Source: DTU052 sp050951725 (GTDB lineage Bacteria; Bacillota; Syntrophomonadia; Syntrophomonadales; DTU052). From it: 64,000 nt of DNA. The notes below the pieces were generated by a model. That model made no database searches and was not told the DNA's origin. It saw only the letters and a list, made by a program, of their open reading frames with translations. A program made the position numbers and the translations under genes. The DNA is taken from positions 310,001-374,000 of the forward strand of contig JBMNJO010000012.1 of NCBI GenBank assembly GCA_050951725.1, given 5' to 3'. Positions 42,824 through 51,312 of this stretch are shown piece by piece (the stretch's first letter is position 1; each line of letters begins with the position of its first letter).

Positions 42824-43018
42824 TTGAATACCGATATAATTTTCACGATTGCCGGAATAGGTATCCTGATCTCGATACTGGGGATAGTGCTGAAGCAAGC
42901 CCAAAAGGAAGAACAGGCCCAGATGCTGACATTAGCAGGGGTTGTAGTAGTGTTGATTCTTGTTGTGCAACTATTAAGCCAGTTATTCACTGTGGTTCGA
43001 ACAGTTTTTAACCTGTAG
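42824..43018 (+). CDS. spoIIIAC: Stage III sporulation protein AC
   Basis: Small membrane protein of 64 residues with two helices (IIFTIAGIGILISILGIVLKQ and a second around VVVVLILVVQLLSQLF in part). Size, sequence pattern and position match SpoIIIAC. It starts at TTG after GGGGGGAT. SpoIIIAC and AD are thought to be membrane parts of the feeding-tube channel. Confidence 0.93.
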   Translation: MNTDIIFTIAGIGILISILGIVLKQAQKEEQAQMLTLAGVVVVLILVVQLLSQLFTVVRTVFNL

Positions 43019-43027
43019 GTGCTGGAA

Positions 43028-43417
43028 GTGGAAATTGCGCAAATAGTAGGGCTGGGGCTGGTAGCAACCATATTCCTATTGATAATACGCCAAGAAAAGC
43101 CGGTGATGGCGGTAGTTTTAAGCCTGGCTTTTGTAACTGTCATCTTCCTGTTTGTAATCGATAAGATATCGACCATCGTAGGAGTAATAACCGAACTGTC
43201 ACACCGGGCAGAAGCCAACTATTTCTTTCTGGGCACAGTGCTGAAGATTCTGGGGGTGGCCTACCTGGCTGAGTTTGGAGCTGCTGTCTGCAGGGATTCC
43301 GGGGAGGAGGCGGTAGCCAAAAAGGTCGAATTCGGGGCCAAGATAATTATAGCTGTACTGGCCTTGCCCATAATGATAGCAATTCTGGAGTCACTGATGG
43401 AGATTATGCCCAGATAG
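43028..43417 (+). CDS. spoIIIAD: Stage III sporulation protein AD
   Basis: Membrane protein of 129 residues with three to four helices (IVGLGLVATIFLLII, VLSLAFVTVIFLFVID, and a C-terminal IIIAVLALPIMIAILESL). The GTG at 43028 with AGGTG seven bases before it gives the family N-terminus MEIAQIVG; an earlier GTG at 43019 overlaps the preceding stop. Partner of SpoIIIAC. Confidence 0.92.
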   Translation: MEIAQIVGLGLVATIFLLIIRQEKPVMAVVLSLAFVTVIFLFVIDKISTIVGVITELSHRAEANYFFLGTVLKILGVAYLAEFGAAVCRDSGEEAVAKKVEFGAKIIIAVLALPIMIAILESLMEIMPR

Positions 43418-43427
43418 GGGTGAGGGG

Positions 43428-44609
43428 TTGAAACGACTACTGTGTTGGCTGGCCATTCTGACCGCCATCCTGGCCGTGTGGCCCGGAATCGCCTGGGCAG
43501 AGGAGAGTAAGCCCTCGAGGAACAGCCTCTCCTGGGAGGAAACGGCTCGCAAACTGGATTTGGAAGAAATGGAGCAATTCAAGAATAACATTGAAGGGGA
43601 GATAAGCGGTTACTTAGAAAATCGTTCGGTCCGGGAGTGGCTCAAAGACTTCATGACCGGGCAGTGGGAATTTAATCCGAAAGAGATTGCAAAAAATCTC
43701 TGGAGGTATTTCCTCCGGGAAGTCTTGGCCAACGGCCAACTGCTGGGAAAGATACTGGTCCTGGCGGTTATTTCGGCTCTGCTGGTGAATCTTCAGTCTT
43801 CATTTGATCAAGGAGTAGCCAAGATTTCAAGCATGGCATGTTTTTTGGCGATCTCCGCAATTGCCCTGGGCTCATTTAAGTATGTTATCCAGATAGGTCA
43901 GACAACTGTTGATTCAATGACCCACTTTATGTCGGCGGTATTACCGCAGATGATGGTCCTGGTTACCGGACTGGGTCATATACACACGGCCACCGCTATC
44001 TTCCCTATAATGATGGCTGCCTGTACCGCTTTCGCCAGAGGTATCGGGTTGATTGTGTTCCCAATGATAGCGTTGTCGGCGATATTAAACCTGGCGAACC
44101 AGCTTACTGATACTATCCAATTGGAAAGATTGGGCAAGCTGCTTTATACCCTCGCCGAAATCATCATGGGACTTATGCTGACCTTTTTTATCGGCATCCT
44201 TACCCTTCGTTCCATATATGGTTCAGTCATGGATGCCCTCACTTTGAGGACAGGCAAGTTTGTGACCGATACTTTTTTCCCGGTCATCGGAGGCTACCTT
44301 TCAGATGCACTGGAAACGGCCGCCGGCTACGTGGTCTTGTTAAAACAGGCCGTTGGTATTCTGGGACTGCTTACTATATTCGGTATCTTTGTCTTTCCGA
44401 TTCTAAAGATAGGTGTTATAGCTCTTATCTATAAAGTCAGTGCAGCATTAGTTGAGCCCCTGGGTGACAAACGCATCAGCCAGGTTCTTGAAATAATGGG
44501 GAATCATCTATTTCTGGCTCTGGCTTCCGTTGCTGCGGTGGGACTTATGTTCTTCATTCTGGTTGCGATACTGGTAAGCACCGGAAACAGTGTGATATTG
44601 CTGCGATAA
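43428..44609 (+). CDS. spoIIIAE: Stage III sporulation protein AE
   Basis: Polytopic membrane protein of 393 residues with a signal-like N-terminus (LLCWLAILTAILAVWPGIAWA in part) and about seven helices in the C-terminal half. TTG start after GGGGTGAGGGG. Part of the SpoIIIA channel by family and position. Confidence 0.93.
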   Translation: MKRLLCWLAILTAILAVWPGIAWAEESKPSRNSLSWEETARKLDLEEMEQFKNNIEGEISGYLENRSVREWLKDFMTGQWEFNPKEIAKNLWRYFLREVLANGQLLGKILVLAVISALLVNLQSSFDQGVAKISSMACFLAISAIALGSFKYVIQIGQTTVDSMTHFMSAVLPQMMVLVTGLGHIHTATAIFPIMMAACTAFARGIGLIVFPMIALSAILNLANQLTDTIQLERLGKLLYTLAEIIMGLMLTFFIGILTLRSIYGSVMDALTLRTGKFVTDTFFPVIGGYLSDALETAAGYVVLLKQAVGILGLLTIFGIFVFPILKIGVIALIYKVSAALVEPLGDKRISQVLEIMGNHLFLALASVAAVGLMFFILVAILVSTGNSVILLR

Positions 44610-44684
44610 AAGCAATCGGCAAAACAACAGGTGTTCACGAACAGATAAAAGGCATGAACTGTAATCATTAAGGTGTGGTGTTGA

Positions 44685-45260
44685 ATGGGCATTTTGATAA
44701 GCATTGTTAAAAACCTGCTTTTGATTGTGGTGGTCGCAAGTTTCCTGGAAATCTTGCTGCCTGATAACAGCTTGCGGCCTTTTGTCCGGTTTACCATCGG
44801 CCTTTTTGTTATTTTGGCGATCCTTAACCCTATCCTATCGACTTTTTACTCTGAACGGGATCTTATGGCAACCGCATGGGATCTTCCCTGGGAATACAGC
44901 GGAATCAGTGACTTTCAGGAAACTGGTGAACAGGTGAACCGTGATATTCAAAAAGCTGGTAATGAGGTTATAAAGGAAAAGATCGAACAGCAGATCAATA
45001 GTCTGGCGATTCTGGTTCCAGGGGTAGGGGATTTGAATACCCAGGTGGCTCTGGATCCGGAGAACGGAGAATTGTCAGAGGTAACGCTGGTGATCAAACC
45101 AATACATAAAGGTTCTGAGGATGGAGCCGTAGAGGCATTTTCCTCCAGGGATCAGAAAAATCAGGATCGGGAGGTTATCAAAGAGAAACTCGTCAGCATG
45201 ATGAAAAACCTTTATGGTCTTAAAGGCCAACAGGTAGTAATAAAGTTCGAGGGAGGATGA
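44685..45260 (+). CDS. spoIIIAF: Stage III sporulation protein AF
   Basis: A 191-residue protein with two N-terminal membrane helices (ISIVKNLLLIVVVASFLEILL in part and FTIGLFVILAILNPIL) and a soluble alpha/beta domain (VALDPENGELSEVTLVIKP). It is separated from spoIIIAE by 75 bases. ATG start after AAGGTG. SpoIIIAF forms part of the ring-forming components. Confidence 0.92.
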   Translation: MGILISIVKNLLLIVVVASFLEILLPDNSLRPFVRFTIGLFVILAILNPILSTFYSERDLMATAWDLPWEYSGISDFQETGEQVNRDIQKAGNEVIKEKIEQQINSLAILVPGVGDLNTQVALDPENGELSEVTLVIKPIHKGSEDGAVEAFSSRDQKNQDREVIKEKLVSMMKNLYGLKGQQVVIKFEGG

Positions 45261-45262
45261 AC

Positions 45263-45847
45263 ATGTTGCCATCTGAATTCTGGTTGAAAAAGGTCAAGGA
45301 AAAGCCATGGAAAACTACACAGGTTAGAGCAGTAGTGGTTATTCTGGCTGTCTTGGGCATTGCCCTGATTCTCTGGCCGACGACGCCCAATACGGCTCCA
45401 TCGCCATCCCCTGCACCCCGGGAACAGTCGGTTTTGTCGGAGTCTGGTCCCGCAAGTACTGTGCTGGAAAAGGAGTTGTCCCAGATACTTTCTCAGATTA
45501 GCGGCGTTGGTGCAGTGCAAGCCAAACTGACCCTTAAATCTGAGGGGACCAAGGTTTATGCCACTAACGAAAGGATAGAGACCCGCCAGACCCAGGAGAA
45601 GGACCAGAGCGGCACCACCCGTAACATAACTGAGCAGAGTTCTGATAGGCAATTGGTGCTTTCCAACAACACTCCGGTATTGGAGGAAAGTAAAACACCA
45701 GAGATTGTCGGGGTACTGGTAATTGCTGAGGGCGCAGAAGATCCTGCGGTAGAAGAAAATCTGTCGCAAGCGGTCACCGGACTATTGGGACTTCCTGCAT
45801 CTCGGGTCACGGTGCTGCCGATGGAGAAAGGGGGCATTGCCCAATGA
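45263..45847 (+). CDS. spoIIIAG: Stage III sporulation protein AG
   Basis: A 194-residue bitopic protein with one helix near residue 25 (AVVVILAVLGIALILW) and an extracytoplasmic ring-building domain (LSQILSQISGVGAVQAKLTL... then IVGVLVIAEGAEDPAVEENL). In the family this forms the large ring between the two cells. GGAGG abuts an ATG at 45257 and is six bases from the ATG at 45263, which is preferred. The stop overlaps spoIIIAH by four bases. Confidence 0.93.
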   Translation: MLPSEFWLKKVKEKPWKTTQVRAVVVILAVLGIALILWPTTPNTAPSPSPAPREQSVLSESGPASTVLEKELSQILSQISGVGAVQAKLTLKSEGTKVYATNERIETRQTQEKDQSGTTRNITEQSSDRQLVLSNNTPVLEESKTPEIVGVLVIAEGAEDPAVEENLSQAVTGLLGLPASRVTVLPMEKGGIAQ

Positions 45848-46362
45848 TCGTTAAACTAAAACCTATATTAATCATTGCGGCCGTTTTTGTGGTGACATTG
45901 GTGGGAATTGGCTGTTGGCAGCTGGTGGATTGGAAAATGGCAGCCAATACCCCGGAACCACCTGCGGAGCCACCCCAAATATCAGTTACCCAGCGGCAAA
46001 CCGAAACGACTGAAAAATCCTTTTTCCCTGCTTTCCGTTTACAGAGAGAGAAGGTCCGCAGTCAACAACTGGAATTACTGCAGGAGATAATCAACAATCC
46101 CAATACTGATGATACCTCCAAGCAGTCAGCATTGACCCGGCTCTTGACCATAACCAATGCCATGGAGTTGGAATTAAAGGCCGAGGGTCTGTTACAAGCG
46201 CAAGGGTTTAAGGAGGGGGTTGTGATTGTGCAGGATGCAGCTGCTTCCGTAATCATCTCGGGGCCTGAATTGGATGAAACTGAGGAAGAACTGGTCAGGA
46301 GCCAGGTGGCTGGGGTCTTGAAAATGAAAAGTCAACAGATAAGTCTTATCAGAAAGGATTGA
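45844..46362 (+). CDS. spoIIIAH: Stage III sporulation protein AH
   Basis: Mother-cell side partner of SpoIIQ; 172 residues with one N-terminal helix (PILIIAAVFVVTLVGIGCW), a Pro/Glu-rich linker and a RBM-type domain (FKEGVVIVQDAAASVIISGPEL). It overlaps spoIIIAG by four bases and ends the operon. Confidence 0.92.
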   Translation: MIVKLKPILIIAAVFVVTLVGIGCWQLVDWKMAANTPEPPAEPPQISVTQRQTETTEKSFFPAFRLQREKVRSQQLELLQEIINNPNTDDTSKQSALTRLLTITNAMELELKAEGLLQAQGFKEGVVIVQDAAASVIISGPELDETEEELVRSQVAGVLKMKSQQISLIRKD

Positions 46363-46488
46363 GAGTGTAAAAGCTTGAGGTAAGGTACTGCCATTGTGGA
46401 ACATAAAAGCTATTCCGGAAGATACTCCCTCACTTGGTGAAGGCCCGAAAAAATGCGGTTCGCATATTGTATACATGAGCCGATTCTG

Positions 46489-46517
46489 TTGAAATAACGT
46501 ATTCTTATCCCTATAAT
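46489..46517 (+). promoter_or_regulatory. Promoter upstream of the carboxyltransferase-accB gene
   Basis: TTGAAA (46489-46494) and TATAAT (46512-46517) with a 17-base spacer. Transcription should begin near 46524, only about 27 bases before a strong terminator hairpin. Confidence 0.7.
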
Positions 46518-46550
46518 TAAAATATGCTTTTGATGATCGGCAATAAAACG

Positions 46551-46573
46551 CTCAGGCTACGGCCTGAGTTTTT
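46551..46573 (+). terminator. Terminator/attenuator with UNCG loop
   Basis: Stem CTCAGGC / GCCTGAG closed by the very stable C(TACG)G tetraloop and followed by TTTTT. It lies after spoIIIAH and after the promoter at 46489, so it may terminate the spoIIIA message or attenuate the downstream one. Confidence 0.75.
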
Positions 46574-46641
46574 AATGACAACATATAGGCATACCTTGAA
46601 AACTCAAACCAAAACAGCAATCCATGGGGGAGGGCAACCTA

Positions 46642-48531
46642 TTGAATCGAATTAAAATTACTGATACTTCACTTCGTGATGGACATCAAAGCCTTTGGGC
46701 TACCAGAATGTCCCTGGAAGATATGCATCCGATTCTCGAAAAACTGGATAATGTAGGCTATCATTCCCTGGAAGTCTGGGGTGGAGCCACTTTTGATGTG
46801 GCAGTTCGCTTTCTTAATGAAGATCCCTGGGAGAGGCTCAGGACAATCCGTTCTATCATTACCAAGACCCGGCTGCAGATGTTGCTGCGGGGACAATCCC
46901 TGGTAGGCTATGCTCATTATCCTGATGATATAGTGGAAAGGTTTGTTGAGCGGGCAGCCTATAACGGTATTGACATTTTCCGCATTTTTGATGCTCTGAA
47001 TGATATCCGTAACCTTGAGGTTCCGATACAATCGGTCAAGAAGGTAGGAAAGCATGTTCAGGCGTGTGTAGTGTATACTATCAGCCCGGTTCATACTATG
47101 GAGTACTTTGTTGAAACGGGCCTTCGTCTGGAGGATATGGGGGCTGACAGCCTGTGTATTAAAGACATGGCGGGTCTGCTGGGTCCCTACCAGGCCTACG
47201 ACCTGATTAAGGCGTTAAAAGCTCGCATTGATATTCCTATACAGCTTCACACCCATTATATCGGAGGTTTGGCGGTCGGTGCCTGTCTCAAGGGGGCCGA
47301 GGCCGGGGTTGATATCGTCGATACTGCCAGTGTTCCATTGGCATTCGGATCCTCTCAACCTCCAGTGGAAACCATAGTCAGGGCATTGCAGGGTACACCG
47401 TGGGATACGGGTCTTGATATCCATGTTTTATTTGAGGTCGCGTCTTTTTTTGAGGACATCCGCAAGAAAAAGGGTTTTGAACGCGGAGTAACCCGCATCA
47501 ACGACATGAAGGTGTTCGAACATCAGGTGCCCGGGGGAATGATAACCAACTTTGTTACCCAGCTTGAGGAACAAAAGGCAGTCCACAAGCTGAACCAGGT
47601 TTTAGAGGAGATTCCGCGGGTAAGGGCGGATCTGGGATATCCACCTCTGGTAACACCTACCAGCCAGATAGTGGGGAATCAGGCGGTATTTAACGTACTG
47701 GCTGGAGAACGCTACAAAATGTGTCCTAAAGAGGTAAAAGACTATGTGCGGGGCTTCTATGGAAAACCGACTGTTCCTATCAGAGACGAGATTAAGAAGA
47801 AAATAATTGGGGATGAAGAGATTATCACCATTCGTCCTGCGGATCTTCTTAACCCCGGTTGGGAAAAAGCCCGGGAAGAGTCGGCGAATCTGGCCAAAAG
47901 CGATGAAGATATATTGACCTACGCGCTGTTTCCCCAGGTAGCCCGTAAGTTTTTTGAATACCGGAATAACAGGGCTGAAGGAGCGGATTTGATTTCTCTC
48001 TCTGAGCAGGACAAAAAACCTAAACCATCTGCGCCTCCTGCCAAGCCAGCTCAAAAAGTAATCAAATCGGATAAGGGGAACGAGGATATGGATGTTGATA
48101 GAATAAGAGAACTAATCCTGTTGTTGGATGAAACCAGTCTGGCAGAACTGGAATATGAGGGACCCGAGTTCAGACTTAACCTGCGCAAAGGTTTAAAGAA
48201 TGGGTCTGATGCCGGCTCGGATCAATCCGGATCTGCAGAAAGGCCCCGCAGCAGAAAGAAGCAAGCCAAAGAGGAAACACCGGATGAGAATCTGATCCAG
48301 GTAATTGCACCTATGGTAGGAACCTTTTATCGCAGCCCTTCACCGGATTCTCCTCCTTTTGTAGAAGTCGGGAGTTATATTGAAGCTGGACAGACCCTTT
48401 GTATAGTCGAGGCTATGAAGCTGATGAATGAGATTAAATCCGAAGTCAAGGGCAGGGTCGCCGAGATACTGGTGGAGAACGCTCAGCCAGTTGAGTATGG
48501 ACAGGTGATGTTCTTAATTGCCAAGGAATAG
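46642..48531 (+). CDS. Carboxyltransferase (pyruvate/oxaloacetate)-AccB fusion
   Basis: A 629-residue protein. Residues 1 to about 450 are a biotin-dependent carboxyltransferase of the PycB/OadA type (ITDTSLRDGHQSL metal and substrate site, RGQSLVGYAHYPDD, SLCIKDMAGLLGP, LHTHYIGG). A Pro/Ala/Lys linker is followed by a full acetyl-CoA-carboxylase-type BCCP at 483-629: the AccB N-terminal helix pair (RIRELILLLDETSLAELEYE), then the biotin domain with VEAMKLM (Lys593). Start TTG at 46642, seven bases after GGAGGG. In other Firmicutes this position, before accC, holds plain accB. Likely a pyruvate carboxylase or oxaloacetate decarboxylase subunit that may also serve acetyl-CoA carboxylase. Confidence 0.88.
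   Translation: MNRIKITDTSLRDGHQSLWATRMSLEDMHPILEKLDNVGYHSLEVWGGATFDVAVRFLNEDPWERLRTIRSIITKTRLQMLLRGQSLVGYAHYPDDIVERFVERAAYNGIDIFRIFDALNDIRNLEVPIQSVKKVGKHVQACVVYTISPVHTMEYFVETGLRLEDMGADSLCIKDMAGLLGPYQAYDLIKALKARIDIPIQLHTHYIGGLAVGACLKGAEAGVDIVDTASVPLAFGSSQPPVETIVRALQGTPWDTGLDIHVLFEVASFFEDIRKKKGFERGVTRINDMKVFEHQVPGGMITNFVTQLEEQKAVHKLNQVLEEIPRVRADLGYPPLVTPTSQIVGNQAVFNVLAGERYKMCPKEVKDYVRGFYGKPTVPIRDEIKKKIIGDEEIITIRPADLLNPGWEKAREESANLAKSDEDILTYALFPQVARKFFEYRNNRAEGADLISLSEQDKKPKPSAPPAKPAQKVIKSDKGNEDMDVDRIRELILLLDETSLAELEYEGPEFRLNLRKGLKNGSDAGSDQSGSAERPRSRKKQAKEETPDENLIQVIAPMVGTFYRSPSPDSPPFVEVGSYIEAGQTLCIVEAMKLMNEIKSEVKGRVAEILVENAQPVEYGQVMFLIAKE
48073..48090 (+). promoter_or_regulatory. Internal ribosome binding site and ATG for free AccB
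   Basis: Within the fusion gene, AAGGGG (48073-48078) lies nine bases before an in-frame ATG (48088) that begins exactly at the AccB N-terminal domain. Initiation here would give a 147-residue protein, the normal size of stand-alone AccB. Confidence 0.5.
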
Positions 48532-48541
48532 AGGTGATGAT

Positions 48542-49894
48542 TTGATCTCCAAGGTACTAGTCGCTAATCGTGGTGAAATAGCAGTCAGAATTATCAGAGC
48601 ATGCAAGGAGTTAGGGATTGCCACCGTAGCGGTTTACAGCAAGGCGGACGCTAACTCCTTGCACGTAAGGATGGCCGATCAGGCTGTCTGCATCGGTGAA
48701 GCACCAGCGACCCAAAGCTACCTTAATATATCTAATGTCATCAGTGCAGCTATTAACACCGGTTGTCAGGCTGTCCATCCTGGGTATGGGTTTTTGGCGG
48801 AAAATGCGTATTTCGCCGAGATGTGTTCCACTCATGGTATAAAGTTTATTGGTCCCTCTCCCCATACCATCAAGCTGATGGGAGACAAGATAGCTGCCAG
48901 AGAACTGGTCAGCAGCACCGGAGTTCCAGTGGTCCCGGGGAGTGACGGGGGAATAAGTGATGTGAAAGAAGCTCTTAGAATAGCGGAAGAGATTCAATAC
49001 CCCGTTCTTATCAAGGCTGCGGCGGGTGGTGGCGGTAAGGGGATGCGTCTGGTCCACAACCGCAAGGAACTGGCAAAAACCTTGGAAGTGGTCCGGACCG
49101 AAGCACAGGCGGCCTTTGGCGACGGCGAGGTCTACATAGAAAAATACATCGAGGAACCTCGTCACATAGAGATACAGATTTTAGGTGATGAACACGGTAA
49201 TCTGGTTCATCTCGGCGAAAGGGATTGTTCAATCCAGAGACGCAATCAAAAACTGCTGGAGGAGTCCCCGTCACCGTTTGTAGATGAGGAACTACGGGCC
49301 AGAATGGGTCAGATGGCCCTGAAAGTTGCTGAAGCTACGGGTTATTACAGCGCAGGTACGGTGGAGTTTCTGGTGGACAGGTACAAAAACTGTTACTTTA
49401 TAGAGGTTAATACCAGAATTCAGGTCGAACACCCGGTAACCGAGATGGTGACCGGGGTGGATTTGGTTAATGCCCAGTTAGCCATTGCTGGCGGCGAGAA
49501 ACTTGGCATATCTCAAGATGAGATCATTCCCCGCGGATGGGCCATCGAGTGCCGCATCAACGCTGAAGATCCAGGTCAGGAGTTTGTGCCTTCACCTGGT
49601 ACCGTACTGAATTACCTGCCGGCCGGCGGCCCTGGAGTAAGGGTTGACAGTTTCATATATACAGGCTATACCGTACCCTCCTACTACGATAGTCTATTAG
49701 GAAAGGTTATTGTTTGGGCTCCGGATCGCAGCCAGGCGATTGACCGCATGGACCGGGCCTTGAACGAACACGTAATTGAAGGCATCAAAACCACCATTCC
49801 ATTTCATCAACGGGTACTGGGCAACAGTTTTTTCCGGCGCGGTGAGGTATATACCAATTTTATAGCGAGAAGAATAGATATCAGCGGCAAGTAA
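48542..49894 (+). CDS. accC: Biotin carboxylase
   Basis: ATP-dependent carboxylation of biotin on the carrier domain. The 450-residue protein has KVLVANRGEIAVRIIRACKE at its N-terminus, the ATP-grasp loop AAAGGGGKGM, the QRRNQKLLEESPS segment and the EVNTRIQVEHPVTE active-site motif. The start is TTG at 48542 after GAGGTG; an upstream in-frame TTG lies within the fusion gene. It should charge the AccB domain encoded just upstream. Confidence 0.95.
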   Translation: MISKVLVANRGEIAVRIIRACKELGIATVAVYSKADANSLHVRMADQAVCIGEAPATQSYLNISNVISAAINTGCQAVHPGYGFLAENAYFAEMCSTHGIKFIGPSPHTIKLMGDKIAARELVSSTGVPVVPGSDGGISDVKEALRIAEEIQYPVLIKAAAGGGGKGMRLVHNRKELAKTLEVVRTEAQAAFGDGEVYIEKYIEEPRHIEIQILGDEHGNLVHLGERDCSIQRRNQKLLEESPSPFVDEELRARMGQMALKVAEATGYYSAGTVEFLVDRYKNCYFIEVNTRIQVEHPVTEMVTGVDLVNAQLAIAGGEKLGISQDEIIPRGWAIECRINAEDPGQEFVPSPGTVLNYLPAGGPGVRVDSFIYTGYTVPSYYDSLLGKVIVWAPDRSQAIDRMDRALNEHVIEGIKTTIPFHQRVLGNSFFRRGEVYTNFIARRIDISGK

Positions 49895-49915
49895 ATAACG
49901 GGAATAAGCCCAGAG

Positions 49916-49944
49916 TTGCCCTCGGCAAATATTTCTAATAGAAT
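49916..49944 (+). promoter_or_regulatory. Promoter before asp23
   Basis: TTGCCC (49916-49921) and TAGAAT (49939-49944) with exactly 17 bases between them, 28 bases before the start codon. This suggests that asp23 has its own promoter inside the operon. Confidence 0.6.
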
Positions 49945-49971
49945 GTAGGTACAAATACAGGGGGTGATGAA

Positions 49972-50370
49972 TTGGAAAATAGCGTGGAGAAAATGAGTAG
50001 CAATACTGATATCGGTGCCATACGTATAGCGGAAGAGGTTGTCTCGACGATAGCCGGTCTGGCAGCAGTTGAGGTTGAGGGTGTTGCTGCCATGAGCGGC
50101 AGTCTTACAGCTGGATTAACTGAAATACTTGGTCGGAAGAACCTGAGCAAGGGCGTAAAAGTTGAAGTAGGAGACACTGAAGCTGCTATTGAAGCCTTTA
50201 TTGTCGTTGAATTTGGTTTCCCGATTCCCGGTGTGGCCAAAGCGGTACAGAATCAGATCAAGAGCGCAGTAGAAACCATGACCGGTCTTAATGTTACGGC
50301 GGTTAATGTCCACGTTGTCGGGGTTTCAATGAAGAAAGGCAAAGTTGAGGAAGAGTCAGCTGACAAGTAA
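49972..50370 (+). CDS. asp23: Asp23/Gls24 family envelope-stress protein
   Basis: A 132-residue Asp23-domain protein (GAIRIAEEVVSTIAGLAAVEVEGVAAM in part, then GFPIPGVAKAVQNQIKSAVETMTG). TTG start after GGGGGTGATGA. In B. subtilis the homologue at this locus is YqhY, linked to control of acetyl-CoA carboxylase and fatty acid metabolism. A terminator follows and then the amaP membrane anchor gene. Confidence 0.92.
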   Translation: MENSVEKMSSNTDIGAIRIAEEVVSTIAGLAAVEVEGVAAMSGSLTAGLTEILGRKNLSKGVKVEVGDTEAAIEAFIVVEFGFPIPGVAKAVQNQIKSAVETMTGLNVTAVNVHVVGVSMKKGKVEEESADK

Positions 50371-50382
50371 GAAATATTCTGG

Positions 50383-50406
50383 CAACCCCCTGCTATTAGG
50401 GGGTTG
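50383..50406 (+). terminator. Hairpin after asp23
   Basis: Nine-bp stem CAACCCCCT / AGGGGGTTG with a six-base loop, followed by TTGTCCTATTTTT. A partial terminator between asp23 and amaP is likely. Confidence 0.65.
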
Positions 50407-50535
50407 TTGTCCTATTTTTGGGCTTTTTTCGATGATTTTGTGCATTTAATCACTAGGAACAGAAGTTTTGCCAAAGCCGGTTTAACCAACCGGCTGCAGC
50501 GTTCTATTCCAACCGCTCAAGGAAGGGGGGGTTTG

Positions 50536-51066
50536 ATGTCGGCTCTTTGGAAGTCAATTCTAGTCCTATATAACCTGGTTTTGATTGGCTTATCAGTGAT
50601 AATTGTGGGACTGGCTCTTGGAAATACCGAACCGCTGCAGTGGATCAATGAGATGGTAAGAACATCCCAAAACCGTCTGATCAGTGGTAGTGCCGGGGTG
50701 TTTTTGGCCATTGTCGGTCTGGCTCTTTTGATTCAGTTATTTAGATCAAGGCCGGAAACCGAGGTGATAGTACAGGAATCCCCTGCGGGCAGAGTAATAA
50801 TAACCGTTCCCGCCATAAAGCAGATTGTTCTCAAAGCTGTCAAATTGGTGGAAGGGGTGCGAGAAGTCAAACCGGAAGTGACCAATGGTAAAAACGGAGT
50901 GGTGGTTTCCCTGACCTTAATGGTAAATCCCGACTACAAAATCCCTGAGATGACCTCATCAATTCAAGAAAAGGTCGGAGCCCTCCTGGAAGAAGTCGGT
51001 GGTCTTCGAGTAGCAGAGGTCAGGATAAAGGTGGATGACTTTGCTCCTAAGCCTGCCGTGCGCTGA
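50536..51066 (+). CDS. amaP: Alkaline shock response membrane anchor protein AmaP
   Basis: A 176-residue protein with two N-terminal helices (ILVLYNLVLIGLSVIIVGLAL in part and GVFLAIVGLALLIQLF) and a C-terminal Asp23-like domain (SPAGRVIITVPAIKQIVLKA). AmaP anchors Asp23 at the membrane in staphylococci. The ATG at 50536 has GGAAGGGGGG before it; the open frame upstream has none. Confidence 0.87.
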   Translation: MSALWKSILVLYNLVLIGLSVIIVGLALGNTEPLQWINEMVRTSQNRLISGSAGVFLAIVGLALLIQLFRSRPETEVIVQESPAGRVIITVPAIKQIVLKAVKLVEGVREVKPEVTNGKNGVVVSLTLMVNPDYKIPEMTSSIQEKVGALLEEVGGLRVAEVRIKVDDFAPKPAVR

Positions 51067-51082
51067 AAGGAGGAGGGAATAA

Positions 51083-51298
51083 GTGTGGGATAAAATGCTC
51101 ACTTACATAATAGAGAACCACCGCGGTAAGGCTATCGGTTTGGTTTTGGGATTAATCGCCGGCATACTGGTGATTAATTATGGTTTCTGGAAGGCCTTGT
51201 TTATTGTGATGTGCATAATAGGCGGCTTCTTAATAGGTAAGGCAGTTGACGAACAGGTTGATTTCGATGATTGGTTCAAAAAATTTCGCGGACGATAG
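51083..51298 (+). CDS. DUF2273 small membrane protein
   Basis: A 71-residue protein with two membrane helices (GLVLGLIAGILVINYGFW and ALFIVMCIIGGFLIG) and a charged C-terminus (DFDDWFKKFRGR). DUF2273 proteins are regularly encoded with Asp23 and AmaP. GTG start after AGGAGGG. Confidence 0.88.
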   Translation: MWDKMLTYIIENHRGKAIGLVLGLIAGILVINYGFWKALFIVMCIIGGFLIGKAVDEQVDFDDWFKKFRGR

Positions 51299-51312
51299 AA
51301 GGAGGACATCGA

